From Bryobacteraceae bacterium (GTDB lineage Bacteria; Acidobacteriota; Terriglobia; Bryobacterales; Bryobacteraceae): a DNA stretch of 53,551 nucleotides. Below the pieces are notes generated by a model that saw only the letters and a list, made by a program, of their open reading frames with translations, did not search any database and was not told the DNA's origin. The stretch spans positions 1 through 53,551 of the forward strand of contig JABAQT010000025.1 in assembly GCA_019187195.1 (NCBI GenBank), given 5' to 3'. This document shows, one piece after another, positions 8,740 to 19,118 of the stretch. The first letter of the stretch is position 1; the number at the start of each line of letters is the position of its first letter. The position numbers were made by a program, and so were the translations under genes.

Positions 8740-8900
8740 GTTCCGGCGGTGATGTGGCCACCGCTTCCTCCCGAAAGTAGCGGCTCCGGCTGTTCCGGCG
8801 TATACGGATCCCTGGCAATGTGACCGGCACGCATGCATAGCCAAGCCTGTTTTCCAGTATGGCATCCTTTGCCAGCGCCGGACTCCGCTCTCCATCCCCG

Positions 8901-9692
8901 CTACAACGGGCGTGGATTCAGCCCTTCGAGCGCTTTCAGTATCGCCGTCTTCCACGCTCCGTCCGCGTCGAGATCCGGGTTGTAGTTCGTCACGCCCACC
9001 GCCGCCAGACGGACCGACTCCCTGACCAGTCCGATCAGACCCGCCGCATTCTTCACGCCGTCGATGAAGTCCGTATCGATGTGGAAGTACACCCCGTCCA
9101 CCCGTTCGGCCAACTGGTGCAGCGCCACCGGCAGCAACCCCAACGAGTCACGGGGATGAGCGCTGATCCAGGAGTTCTCGAGCCGCGTTCTCTCTGTTTG
9201 TTCGACATCCCAGAAACATCCCAGAACGACGTTCTGCTCCTCGACGACGCGGTCTAATCCGGTGCGTTCCCGCAACTCCGCGTGGCACCCTCCGGTCACA
9301 ATCGACAGCGACATTTCCTCGATATTGCCGCCGGGGGTTGTTTCCGGCGTATGAAAATCGGGATGCCTGTCAAACCACACGATTCCCAACCGCCCTGTCT
9401 CGAGGCCCGCGATTGTTCCCATCGCCGAACCGCAGTCGCCCGCGAGCACCACCGGAACCAACTCCTGTTCCACCGTTTCCTTCACCGCATACCGCAGCAT
9501 GCGGTTGATGTCCACCACGGCGTCCAGTCCCTTGCTTCGCAGGTCGCGCGGCCGCACGTGTGTCACCGGAGCCGGCATCTCCCGGTAGGCGAACAATTGG
9601 TCCACTCCCGCGCGCAGCAGGCATCCGGGGCCTTTTCCCGCCGCCACTTCCTCGAGCCCCATGTGATACGGCACTTCGATGATCGAATACAT
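8901..9692 (-). CDS. Arginase/agmatinase family protein
   Basis: A 263-residue ureohydrolase-fold protein. Metal-site signatures are FDRHPDFHTPE (Asp108, His110, Asp112, His114) and HIDTDFIDG (Asp206, Asp208). The first motif, normally GGDHS with a metal-binding His, reads AGDCGS here with Cys87 in the His position. Some arginase-family subgroups carry this change. The family hydrolyses guanidino compounds (arginine, agmatine, formiminoglutamate) to urea or formamide; the substrate cannot be assigned. It lies 189 bases downstream of a dicarboxylate/amino-acid symporter on the same strand, compatible with uptake and breakdown of an amino-acid derivative. Confidence 0.8.
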   Translation of the reverse strand: MYSIIEVPYHMGLEEVAAGKGPGCLLRAGVDQLFAYREMPAPVTHVRPRDLRSKGLDAVVDINRMLRYAVKETVEQELVPVVLAGDCGSAMGTIAGLETGRLGIVWFDRHPDFHTPETTPGGNIEEMSLSIVTGGCHAELRERTGLDRVVEEQNVVLGCFWDVEQTERTRLENSWISAHPRDSLGLLPVALHQLAERVDGVYFHIDTDFIDGVKNAAGLIGLVRESVRLAAVGVTNYNPDLDADGAWKTAILKALEGLNPRPL

Positions 9693-9881
9693 TTACGGTT
9701 TCTCCCGCGGCAGATACCGGAGCAGCGCCCCCCGCGTAGTTCAGATTAGTTCTCATAGACACGCGAGCGACCCTTGGCTCCGCGTTCCCGTCCGCATTGG
9801 GAGCCCCGTCTCGCCCAACTCAAGTCTGCCACATCGCCCGGCGCCGCACGGCCTCTTTGCCCGCGGGCAACGGGCAGGGGT

Positions 9882-11093
9882 TCAGGAATTCTCCAATTCC
9901 ACGCCCTCCCAGCGGGTGATCACGGCCGTTGCCAGGCAGTTGCCAAGCACGTTCACCGAGGTCCGCGCCATGTCCATCAGCGCGTCCACGCCCAGCAGCA
10001 CCGCCACTCCTTCGAGCGGCAGTTGAAACGATGACAACGTTCCCGCCAGGATCACCAGCGAGGCCCGCGGCACCGCCGCCACTCCCTTGCTCGTCAGCAT
10101 CAACGTGAGCATCATCACCAGTTGCTGTCCGAGGCTCATCTCGACTCCCGCCGCCTGCGCGACGAAAACGGAAGCGAGCGAGAGATAGAGCGTGGTTCCG
10201 TCCAGATTGAAGCTGTATCCGGTCGGCAACACGAATGCCACAATATGTTTCGGTGATCCGAACTTCTCCATGTTCTCCATCGCCAGCGGCAGGGCGGCTT
10301 CGCTCGAAGCGGTCGAGAACGCGATGATCCACGGCTCCTTCACCGCTTCATAGAAGCGCCGCACGGGGATCCTCGTCAACTTGATCACCGCTCCCAACAC
10401 GAAAACCACGAACACGATCAGCGCGGCGTACATCGTCAGAATGAGCTTTCCCAGGCCGAACAGCACCGCGAACCCCTTCGACCCCACTGTCACCGCGATC
10501 GCCGCTCCCACCCCCAGCGGCGCCAGGTACATCACGTAGTGCGTGTAGCGGAACATCACTTCCGCCAGTGATTCGCAGAACAGGACCACCGGTTTCGCTT
10601 TCGTCCCAATCGCCGCGCACGCCGTCCCGAACAGGAAAGTGAACACGACGATCTGCAAAACCTCGCCGCGCGCCATCGAGTCGATTATGCTCGTGGGAAA
10701 GGTGTGTTCGAGCGTCGCGCCCAGGGTTGGTGGAGCATTGGTCACGCCCGGCGCGCCCGCGTCCGGCGCGATCTTCATTCCGGCGCCCGGTTTGGTCAGA
10801 TTCACGGCCGCCAGCCCGAGAAACAACGCAATCGTCGTTACGATCTCGAAATACAGAATCGCCTTCGCCCCAATCCGCCCCATCGTCTTTACATTGCTTG
10901 TTCCGGCAATTCCGTATACCAGCGTCCCGAACAGCAGGGGCGCGATGATCGACTTGATCAGACGCAGGAAGATGTTGCTCACCGGGGCCAGTTCGACCGC
11001 CGCCTTCGGCGCCAGCACCCCCAGGGCGATGCCCGCCGCCATGCAGATGAAAATCCACGCCGTGATAGAGAGTTTTCTCACCGTTCCCCCCAT
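9882..11093 (-). CDS. Dicarboxylate/amino acid:cation symporter (DAACS family)
   Basis: Inner-membrane secondary transporter of the GltP/DctA type that imports C4-dicarboxylates, glutamate or aspartate with protons or sodium. It has the family's eight membrane helices and two re-entrant hairpins, with signatures IIAPLLFGTLVYGIAG, STASSEAALPLAMENM (the serine-rich hairpin 1), and PTGYSFNLDGTTLYLSL (the NxDGT-like binding motif in TM7). The start is uncertain: ATG at 11093 overlaps the NAD kinase end by 16 bases, while a GTG at 11081 makes a 4-base GTGA overlap. Both give full-length products of about 400 residues. It ends the long minus-strand operon, or is translationally coupled to nadK. Confidence 0.92.
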   Translation of the reverse strand: MGGTVRKLSITAWIFICMAAGIALGVLAPKAAVELAPVSNIFLRLIKSIIAPLLFGTLVYGIAGTSNVKTMGRIGAKAILYFEIVTTIALFLGLAAVNLTKPGAGMKIAPDAGAPGVTNAPPTLGATLEHTFPTSIIDSMARGEVLQIVVFTFLFGTACAAIGTKAKPVVLFCESLAEVMFRYTHYVMYLAPLGVGAAIAVTVGSKGFAVLFGLGKLILTMYAALIVFVVFVLGAVIKLTRIPVRRFYEAVKEPWIIAFSTASSEAALPLAMENMEKFGSPKHIVAFVLPTGYSFNLDGTTLYLSLASVFVAQAAGVEMSLGQQLVMMLTLMLTSKGVAAVPRASLVILAGTLSSFQLPLEGVAVLLGVDALMDMARTSVNVLGNCLATAVITRWEGVELENS

Positions 11094-11941
11094 TTGAGCT
11101 TGGCCCTCAATACGTCGAAGAACATCTGCGCCGGCGGGCGCACCAGGCTGATGCAGTTCTCGGATCTCCGGCACACGATCCGGTCCCCCTGCTTCAATGG
11201 TTCGCCCACCTGTCCGTCAATCGTCAGGTACGACGAATCATCCAGGTCCCGGCACACAATGTGGATCTCGCTCGTGTCCGGCACAATGACCGGCCGGTTT
11301 GTCAACATGTGCGGGCAGATGGGAGTGATCGCCAGCGCCGCCACCGAGGGAAAGATGATCGGGCCTCCCGCCGACAACGAGTACGCCGTCGATCCCGTCG
11401 GCGTGGCGACAATCAGTCCGTCCGCCTTGAAGGCGCACACGAAGTGGTGATCCACGTAAGTATCCAGATTCACCATCCGCGCCAGCGCCGCCTTTGTGAC
11501 GACCGCGTCGTTCAAGGCCTCGTACTCGCCTACGCGGACGTCCTTGCGGAACAGCTCGCACACCAGCATCCGGCGCCGTCCGATGCGGTGCTCACCGTGC
11601 AGCGCCCGCTCGAGTTCGGCGAAGATGTTGTCCACGGTGATCGCCGTCAGGAATCCCAGTCCTCCGAGGTTCACGGCGAACAACGGAATGTCGTATCCCC
11701 CGGCGCTCCGCGCCGCGCTCAGCAGGGTGCCGTCCCCTCCGAGCACAACCACCAGTTGCGCCCCCCGGGCCACTTCTCCGCGCGGCACCGGTTCGAGACC
11801 CGGCACATAGTTCGCCGTCTGCTCGTCGCAGCGCGCGTGGATCCCCCGCGCCTTCAGCCATTCGAGCAGTTCCGGCAGCAGTTTCTCCGCTTTCGCCGAC
11901 CCCGGCTTGCTGATGATTCCCACCGTATCAATGACGGGCAT
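11078..11941 (-). CDS. nadK: NAD kinase
   Basis: Phosphorylates NAD to NADP using ATP or polyphosphate in the cytoplasm. The 287-residue length is normal. Diagnostic motifs are VVVLGGDGTLLSAAR (the GGDGT nucleotide site), NLGGLGFLT, and TPTGSTAYSLSAGGPI (the conserved C-terminal NAD-binding loop). The gene overlaps tlyA upstream by 14 bases and the symporter downstream, so it is part of a translationally coupled run. The tlyA-nadK neighbourhood next to a prenyl synthase and xseB is a gene order found in many bacteria. Confidence 0.96.
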   Translation of the reverse strand: MPVIDTVGIISKPGSAKAEKLLPELLEWLKARGIHARCDEQTANYVPGLEPVPRGEVARGAQLVVVLGGDGTLLSAARSAGGYDIPLFAVNLGGLGFLTAITVDNIFAELERALHGEHRIGRRRMLVCELFRKDVRVGEYEALNDAVVTKAALARMVNLDTYVDHHFVCAFKADGLIVATPTGSTAYSLSAGGPIIFPSVAALAITPICPHMLTNRPVIVPDTSEIHIVCRDLDDSSYLTIDGQVGEPLKQGDRIVCRRSENCISLVRPPAQMFFDVLRAKLKWGER

Positions 11942-12662
11942 GCAACAGGAACTCCTGGTTTCCTTCCGCGCCGCGGACCGGGCAGGCGGCTATCGCGGCC
12001 TCATACCCCATCGCCTCTACGGCTTCGCGTACTTTAGCACATGCCTGCCGGTGCAGTTCCGCGTCGCGGACAATCCCACCCTTGCCCACCTGGCCGCGGC
12101 CCACTTCAAACTGCGGCTTGATGAGCACAATGAACTCGCCTTCCGGCTTGAGCAGCGCGGGAAAACGCGGCAGCAGCAGCTTCACGGAGATGAAACTCGC
12201 GTCGCAGACGATCAGGTCCGCCGGCTCTCCTATGTCGGCGGGTTCGAGGCTCCGCGCGTTCTTGTTCTCGCGCAACGCGACCCGCGGATCATTGCGCAAC
12301 CTCCAATGAATCTGACCCGCCCCGGTGTCCACGGCGTAGACGCGCCGCGCTCCGTGCCGCAGAAGGCAGTCGGTGAACCCTCCGGTCGAGGCTCCCACGT
12401 CGATGCACACCTTGCCATCGGGATCGACGCCGAACGTCTCGAGCGCCGCTTCGAGTTTCAGCCCGCCGCGGCTGACGTACTTCGGACGCGCCTTCACCCG
12501 AATATCCGCGTCCAGCGCGACAGCGCGCCCCGGCTTATCCACCGGACGGCCGTTCACCGTCACTTCGCCGGCGAGCACCAGCGCCTGCGCCTTCTGTCTC
12601 GATTCCGCCAAACCGCGGTCAACCATCAGCTGGTCCACTCTTTGCTTGGCGGAAGGCTTCAT
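11928..12662 (-). CDS. tlyA: TlyA-family rRNA 2'-O-methyltransferase (hemolysin A homologue)
   Basis: A 244-residue protein with an S4 RNA-binding domain (RVDQLMVDRGLAESRQKAQALVLAGEVTVNG, about 8-65) and an FtsJ-type Rossmann methyltransferase domain. The SAM site is IDVGASTGGFTDCLL, followed by VYAVDTGAGQIHWRL and DLIVCDASFISV. The family methylates ribose in 16S and 23S rRNA; the hemolysin name is historical. The start at 12662 is chosen because it forms an ATGA overlap with the upstream prenyl synthase stop and opens the S4 domain (MKPSAKQRVD). It overlaps nadK by 14 bases. Confidence 0.94.
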   Translation of the reverse strand: MKPSAKQRVDQLMVDRGLAESRQKAQALVLAGEVTVNGRPVDKPGRAVALDADIRVKARPKYVSRGGLKLEAALETFGVDPDGKVCIDVGASTGGFTDCLLRHGARRVYAVDTGAGQIHWRLRNDPRVALRENKNARSLEPADIGEPADLIVCDASFISVKLLLPRFPALLKPEGEFIVLIKPQFEVGRGQVGKGGIVRDAELHRQACAKVREAVEAMGYEAAIAACPVRGAEGNQEFLLHARH

Positions 12663-13555
12663 GCCGTGCGCCGGACCATCAGCTCCGCGAGATCGAGCAA
12701 CCGCGCGCCGCGCTCGCCGAACAGCGCCAGAGCCGCGCGCGCCTCGCCGAGTTCCCGCGCGGCCATGCGTTTCGATTCCTCGACGCCGTACACGGCCGGG
12801 AACGTGATCTTCCTCTGCGCGGCGTCCTTGCCGGCCGTCTTGCCCAGCACCTCCGAGGGCTGCTCGACGTCGAGCACGTCGTCTACAATCTGAAACGCCA
12901 GCCCGATGTGCCGGCCGTAATCCGTCAGCGCCGCCAGTTCCTCTTCCGCCGCGCCGCCGTAGATGCCGCCCATGCGCACGCTTGCCGTCAGCAACGCTCC
13001 CGTCTTCGCCCGGTGGATCGCCTCGAGCCGCGCGGCCGTCGGCTGCGCGCCTTCTCCCTCGATGTCCCGCACCTGCCCGGCGATCATTCCCTCGATTGTG
13101 CCCGATGCCGAGGCCAGTTCCGCCACCAGCGCCGCCCGGATCTCCCCATTCACCGGCAGCCGCGCCAGCACGGCGAACGCCAGCGTCAACAGCGAGTCGC
13201 CCGCCAGAATGGCTATCGCCTCGCCGAATACTTTGTGGTTCGTCGGCCGCCCGCGCCGCAGATCGTCGTTGTCGAGAGCCGGCAGGTCGTCGTGAATGAG
13301 CGAGTAGGTGTGGATCAACTCGAGCGCGCAGGCGGCGGTGGCCACACCCTCCATGCGCCGCCCCACGGCCCGGCATGCCTCGATGCACAGCATCGGCCGC
13401 AGCCGCTTTCCTCCGGCAAACAGGCTGTACCGCATCGCCTTGTGGATCGTTTCGGGGGATTGCGATGCGGGCGGCGCCACCCGGTCCAATTCCCCGTCCA
13501 CCAGCTTCTGCTGTTCGCTGACGTATTGACGCAGGTCCATCGCCTCAGGAATCAT
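12659..13555 (-). CDS. ispA: Polyprenyl synthetase (farnesyl/geranyl diphosphate synthase)
   Basis: Condenses isopentenyl diphosphate with allylic diphosphates in isoprenoid synthesis. It is 298 residues, all-helical. The first Asp-rich motif is HDDLPALDNDDLRRGRPT and the second is FQIVDDVLDVEQP; both bind magnesium-diphosphate. The two-residue insertion in the first motif (DDxxxxD) is typical of bacterial short-chain farnesyl diphosphate synthases. The start at 13555 overlaps xseB by 11 bases; ATG at 13540, two bases after a GAGG, is an alternative. The xseB-ispA pairing is widespread in bacteria, usually followed by dxs, which is not present here. Confidence 0.93.
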   Translation of the reverse strand: MIPEAMDLRQYVSEQQKLVDGELDRVAPPASQSPETIHKAMRYSLFAGGKRLRPMLCIEACRAVGRRMEGVATAACALELIHTYSLIHDDLPALDNDDLRRGRPTNHKVFGEAIAILAGDSLLTLAFAVLARLPVNGEIRAALVAELASASGTIEGMIAGQVRDIEGEGAQPTAARLEAIHRAKTGALLTASVRMGGIYGGAAEEELAALTDYGRHIGLAFQIVDDVLDVEQPSEVLGKTAGKDAAQRKITFPAVYGVEESKRMAARELGEARAALALFGERGARLLDLAELMVRRTA

Positions 13556-13787
13556 CCCGCGTCTTCAATGGCTCGGCGACGATCCGGTCGCCACGGCGGA
13601 TCAACTGCTCGATGCGCGTCTCGGCCTCGTCCAATTGCTTGCGGCAGGCGGCGCTCAACTCCGTACCTTTCTCAAACAGCGCGAGAGCGCGCTCGAGCGG
13701 CAAATCGCCGCTGTCAAGCTCTTTCACCACCGCTTCGAGTTCATTCAAACTCGCTTCGAAGCCGGGAGATTTCGGTTCATCGGCCAT
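13545..13787 (-). CDS. xseB: Exodeoxyribonuclease VII small subunit
   Basis: An 80-residue helical protein with the XseB signature FEASLNELEAVVKELDSGDLPLERALALFEKG. The small subunit pairs with XseA to form the exonuclease VII complex that degrades single-stranded DNA to oligonucleotides. Length and motif are normal. xseA is not adjacent in the window. The gene overlaps ispA downstream by 11 bases, and the upstream LDH2-family gene ends 4 bases before it. Confidence 0.95.
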   Translation of the reverse strand: MADEPKSPGFEASLNELEAVVKELDSGDLPLERALALFEKGTELSAACRKQLDEAETRIEQLIRRGDRIVAEPLKTRDDS

Positions 13788-13791
13788 TGGT

Positions 13792-14868
13792 CTATTCTAG
13801 CGTTACCGTCCGCACTTCCGGCGGCTGAACATCCACCGTCGAGGCGGTCTTTCGCAACTCATTCCACACGCCCGCCGAGAGAGGAATTCCTTCTTCCCGG
13901 CGCTTGCGCGCGGTGCGCCATTCGGGTTCGCCGGCCACCAGCACTTCGCCGTAGCCCGCCGCCGGGGGGGTCGACTTCACGAGTTGAACCAGATGGTCCA
14001 TCCGCTGCTGAAACTCCGGCACCGGCATGAATCGAGCGACGTCGATGGCGAGAAACGCCTGGCCGCAGCGCATCGGCCGCGTTCGGATGCGCAGACCGCC
14101 TACCTCGGTGGACATCGCCCCGCCGCTGAGAACCGCCACCAGAATCTCCACTAAGAACGCCAGCCCACTGCCCTTGTAGCCGCCGAGCGGCATCGGCATC
14201 CCCTTGATGGCTTTCGCGGTGTCCACTGTCGGCACGCCTTCGGAATCGTACGCCCATCCTGGCGGAATCGACGGCTCTCCGCCGAAACTCGCCTTGAAGA
14301 TCTTTCCCATCGCCACGGTTGTTGTCGCCATGTCCAGCAGCCACGACGTCTCCGCGGCGCCCGGCAGCGCCATGCAGATGGGATTGGTTCCAAACCGCGG
14401 CTCCTTGCCCTGCCAGGGAGGAACCAGCGGCGTGGCGTTGCACATCGCAATTCCGATGAGGCCGGCGCGCGCAATCTTTTGTGTCCAGAACGCGGCCGCT
14501 CCGAAATGGTTCGAGTCGCGCACCGTCACCAGCGACAGGCCGTGCTCCCTGGCAAGCCGGATGGCGTGATCACACGCCGCGTTCGACACAACCTGGCCGA
14601 TGCCGTTGGCTCCGCTGTATACCATGCAGCCGCCGGTTTCGGACACCACATGCCCCCCGGTTTCGAGATCCATGCACTTCATGCGCATGTGCTCGATGTA
14701 GAAATTGAGCAACTGCACTCCGTGCGAATCGACTCCGCGGAGATTGGCTTCCACCAGGGAGCGCGCCACCAGCCTCGCTGGTTCCGGGGGAACTCCCGCC
14801 CCTTGCAACATGCGCCACGCATAATCCTCGAGCGTGGATTCGGAGATGAGTACGTATTGTTCGGCCAT
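13792..14868 (-). CDS. LDH2/malate dehydrogenase family oxidoreductase
   Basis: A 358-residue NAD(P)-dependent 2-hydroxyacid dehydrogenase of the Ldh_2 fold, distinct from classical lactate and malate dehydrogenases. Signatures are NLRGVDSHGVQLL (near residue 50), VRDSNHFGAAAFW, FGTNPICMALPG, LLDMATTTVAMGKI and PLGGYKGSGLAFLVEIL. Members reduce or oxidise malate, sulfolactate, ureidoglycolate or 2,3-diketogulonate, so the substrate is open. The gene lies 3 bases after the sugar-binding lipoprotein gene and 4 bases before xseB, within one minus-strand transcription unit with an SDR. Confidence 0.9.
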   Translation of the reverse strand: MAEQYVLISESTLEDYAWRMLQGAGVPPEPARLVARSLVEANLRGVDSHGVQLLNFYIEHMRMKCMDLETGGHVVSETGGCMVYSGANGIGQVVSNAACDHAIRLAREHGLSLVTVRDSNHFGAAAFWTQKIARAGLIGIAMCNATPLVPPWQGKEPRFGTNPICMALPGAAETSWLLDMATTTVAMGKIFKASFGGEPSIPPGWAYDSEGVPTVDTAKAIKGMPMPLGGYKGSGLAFLVEILVAVLSGGAMSTEVGGLRIRTRPMRCGQAFLAIDVARFMPVPEFQQRMDHLVQLVKSTPPAAGYGEVLVAGEPEWRTARKRREEGIPLSAGVWNELRKTASTVDVQPPEVRTVTLE

Positions 14869-14871
14869 TCG

Positions 14872-15837
14872 TCAGTGTTTCAGATATTTCTTGAGATCGG
14901 GAAAGAGAAGCTGTTGGAATTCCGGCTTGGCGAGGTCTTCCCCGTGCACCAACCGCGCGCTCAGGTCGATACGCTTGGGCGGAATCCCGCCCTTCAATTT
15001 GTCCACCACTGTCTTCACGGCCTCGTAGCCGATCCTGAACGGGTCCTGCACCACGAGCGCATCCACGCAGCCATCCTTCAAGTCCTGCACCAGCGTCTCG
15101 CTCGAGTCGAACGCCACCAGCATCACCTTGTCCTGAAGGTTGCGCCCTTTAATGGCCAGCGCGGCGCCGACCGAGCTTGGCTCCGCCGAGGCGAAGATGC
15201 CCTTCAGATTCGAGTTGCCGGCGAGAAAGTTCTCCGCCGCCGCGAGTGCTTTGGCGCGGTCGGACTGGCCATACTGCCGGGCCACGATCCTGATTTTCGG
15301 GAACTCCCTCTTGATGGTATCTTCGAAGCCTTGCTCGCGATCCATCGTGGACTGACTGCCCGGCGTGTGCATCAGCAGCGCAACCTCGCCCTCTCCGCCG
15401 ATCAGGCGCGCCAGTTCCCGCGCTCCCATCTGGCCACCTTCGTAATTATTGGTGGCGACAAACGTCATGTAGTTGGTGGAATCAAGGCCGGAGTCGAAGA
15501 TGGTTACCGGGATTCCCGCCGCGGCGGCGCGGTCCACGCTCTGCACCAGCGCCTTCCGCTCTCCGGCCGCGAGCACGAGGCCGTCCACCTGGCGCGCGAT
15601 CATGGAGTCGACAATCTGAATCTGGCGGCTGAAGTCGGTTTCGGCCGCCGGCCCGTTCCACAGGATATCCACGCCGAAGTCATGCCCGGCCGCCATGGCT
15701 CCGGTCTGCACCGATACCCAGAAGACGTGCGAGGTAGCCTTCGGAACCACCGCGATCTGCTTTCTCTTGCCGGCGCGGTTGCAGGAAAGCAATGTGGCCG
15801 CGAGGACAACGGCCAGGATGACCTGGCTAGGCCGCAC
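14872..15837 (-). CDS. Sugar ABC transporter substrate-binding lipoprotein
   Basis: A periplasmic binding protein of the RbsB/LacI-type fold, about 321 residues. The N-terminus has a lipoprotein signal with the lipobox LLSC (VILAVVLAATLLSCN). Two alpha/beta lobes follow, with fold motifs QIQIVDSMIARQVDGLVLA, AAAAGIPVTIFDSGLDS, YEGGQMGARELARLIGG and KDGCVDALVVQDPFRIGYEAV. The GTG start at 15837 is chosen because it opens the signal peptide and has GGGGGAT upstream; in-frame codons above it lie inside the SDR gene. No ATPase or permease gene is next to it, so it is an orphan binding protein that may serve a distant transporter or a sensor. Confidence 0.88.
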   Translation of the reverse strand: MRPSQVILAVVLAATLLSCNRAGKRKQIAVVPKATSHVFWVSVQTGAMAAGHDFGVDILWNGPAAETDFSRQIQIVDSMIARQVDGLVLAAGERKALVQSVDRAAAAGIPVTIFDSGLDSTNYMTFVATNNYEGGQMGARELARLIGGEGEVALLMHTPGSQSTMDREQGFEDTIKREFPKIRIVARQYGQSDRAKALAAAENFLAGNSNLKGIFASAEPSSVGAALAIKGRNLQDKVMLVAFDSSETLVQDLKDGCVDALVVQDPFRIGYEAVKTVVDKLKGGIPPKRIDLSARLVHGEDLAKPEFQQLLFPDLKKYLKH

Positions 15838-16585
15838 ACCATCCCCCGTCGATGAGGATGTCGGTGCCGGTGATAAAGCCCGCGTCCGGCGAACAGAGAT
15901 AGAGAGCGAGTTTTCCCACCTCATCGGGATCTCCCCAGCGGCCCACGGGCAGTTTGGCGAGGAACTGCGCGTTCAACTCCGGGTTTTGGATCAGTGGAGC
16001 GTTCATCTCCGTGGCAAAAGGTCCGGGGCTGATGCTGTTCACGGTGATGCCTTCGCCGGCAAGTTCGAGCGCGAGGGCGCGGTTGAGCCCCAGCAGCGCC
16101 GTCTTGCTCGAGGAGTAGGCCGTGCGGCCGGGCAGCGAGACGTGGCTCATGGTGGAGGTCATGTTGATGATGCGGCCATATCCTTTGCCCTTCATGCGGG
16201 GAACAAAGGAGCGGCACATGAGAAACACGCTGGTGAGGTTGGCATCCATCACGCGGCGCCATTCATCGAGCGTGAACTCGGTGATGTTCTTCCGCAGGTT
16301 GATGCCGGCGTTGTTGATGAGAATGGCGCACTCACCCAACTTCGCGGTTACATCCTTTTCAAGAGCCAGCACGGCGTTCTCGAGGCTGACATCGGCGAGA
16401 AAAATTTCAGCCACGGCTCCGAGCGCGCGGGCGGCCGCCGCGGTTTCAGAAAGCTTCGCTTCATCGCGGGAAACCAACGCCAACCGGGCACCAGCCCCCG
16501 CCAGCGCCAGAGCCATGGCTTTTCCCAATCCGCGGCTGGCTCCCGTGATGACCGCGACTTTGCCTAGCAGAATTTGATTACTCAT
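15827..16585 (-). CDS. SDR family oxidoreductase
   Basis: A classical short-chain dehydrogenase of about 252 residues. It has the Rossmann motif TGASRGLGKA, NNAGIN, the catalytic Ser-Tyr-Lys set (STMSHVSLPGRTAYSSSK) and the C-terminal INSISPGPF-type segment (VNSISPGPFATEM). Resemblance is to gluconate/3-oxoacyl-ACP reductases; the ending TDILIDGGW is typical. Likely it oxidises or reduces a sugar or sugar acid, in keeping with the sugar-binding lipoprotein and LDH2-family enzyme downstream. The start at 16585 overlaps the preceding gene's stop (ATGAGTAA) and gives the normal N-terminus. Confidence 0.9.
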   Translation of the reverse strand: MSNQILLGKVAVITGASRGLGKAMALALAGAGARLALVSRDEAKLSETAAAARALGAVAEIFLADVSLENAVLALEKDVTAKLGECAILINNAGINLRKNITEFTLDEWRRVMDANLTSVFLMCRSFVPRMKGKGYGRIINMTSTMSHVSLPGRTAYSSSKTALLGLNRALALELAGEGITVNSISPGPFATEMNAPLIQNPELNAQFLAKLPVGRWGDPDEVGKLALYLCSPDAGFITGTDILIDGGWCAA

Positions 16586-17027
16586 TGTTCGGTTGGCCGG
16601 GGTGCGCGACCTTGTCAAGCAACTGCCCGGCCACGGACCGGGGACCCCGGATCTCCTGAATGGTGAGGCGGCTCGTCTCGCCCGCCGTTTCGATGCTCAG
16701 GTCGCCGAGTCCCATCAGACGCTGCCAGAAACTCTGGCGAACGGTGACGTCCTGAACCTTGTGCAGCGGGATGGACCGCGTCGTCTTGCCAAACATGCCG
16801 GTCTCATATTTCAGACGGTCGCCGACTACCTCGAGGATCGTGAATCGCGTCCGAAGATGCCTGGATGCGGCCGACAGAAGCATGAAGCCCGGCACGAGGA
16901 AGGCAATCATCCACACTTTGGAGTGCGCGTCTTTCCCAAGCCAGGCGATACCGCCGGCGAAGGCGAGCGCCAGAATATAGGTGGCAATGACCAGAGTGGC
17001 GCTAGGACGAATTCTCAGATCAGGCAT
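16578..17027 (-). CDS. Membrane protein with bacterial PH domain (bPH2/YdbS-like)
   Basis: A 149-residue protein with two membrane helices at the N-terminus (about 12-30 and 38-55) and a C-terminal bPH2 domain (RFTILEVVGDRLKYETGMFGKTTRSIPLHKVQDVTVRQSF), including the IPLxKVQDVxVxQ signature. Related proteins such as YdbS and YdbT are membrane proteins with poorly defined roles in envelope homeostasis. It is the first gene of the minus-strand run and overlaps the SDR gene by 8 bases. The 115-base gap upstream is shared with the divergent radical SAM gene. Confidence 0.85.
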   Translation of the reverse strand: MPDLRIRPSATLVIATYILALAFAGGIAWLGKDAHSKVWMIAFLVPGFMLLSAASRHLRTRFTILEVVGDRLKYETGMFGKTTRSIPLHKVQDVTVRQSFWQRLMGLGDLSIETAGETSRLTIQEIRGPRSVAGQLLDKVAHPGQPNNE

Positions 17028-17142
17028 GAGGAGGACCCAAGCGACTTATTGTACAAGTTTCTCATGTGGGGCAGGTTTACTTGCCGTCGTCCTGAGTGAC
17101 AGAATGGAGCTTTGTTTTTAATCCACACGGTGCGGGGGACAC

Positions 17143-18897
<1,755 letters not shown>

Positions 18898-19030
18898 TAT
18901 AGCGGCCGGCTTTCCGTATGCGTTGTCATCGCCGGGCGGGATGCGGCGGTAAGCACAACACGATTCTCAAGACTGCGGATGGCGGGCGCTCCCGGCCCGC
19001 GCCGCTTCCCAACCCGCGCGAACATAACGC

Positions 19031-19059
19031 TTGAAACGCAGACAAAGCTGCATTACAAT
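19031..19059 (+). promoter_or_regulatory. Sigma-70-type promoter for the TonB-dependent receptor gene
   Basis: TTGAAA (19031-19036), a 17-base spacer, and TACAAT (19054-19059) match the housekeeping promoter consensus at 5 of 6 positions each with ideal spacing. Transcription would begin near 19066, leaving an untranslated leader of about 53 bases before the ATG at 19119. Confidence 0.7.
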
Positions 19060-19118
19060 GCCAACCCAGTAAGGATTAATTGGTAAATCGCAGTTACCAC
19101 GTATTGAGGAGGCGGCAA

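Noticed and set aside
8740..8900. Possible MNT antitoxin gene upstream of the HepT-like gene
   Set aside because: All three minus-strand frames were read; none contains a GSxARG-type nucleotidyltransferase motif or suitable length.
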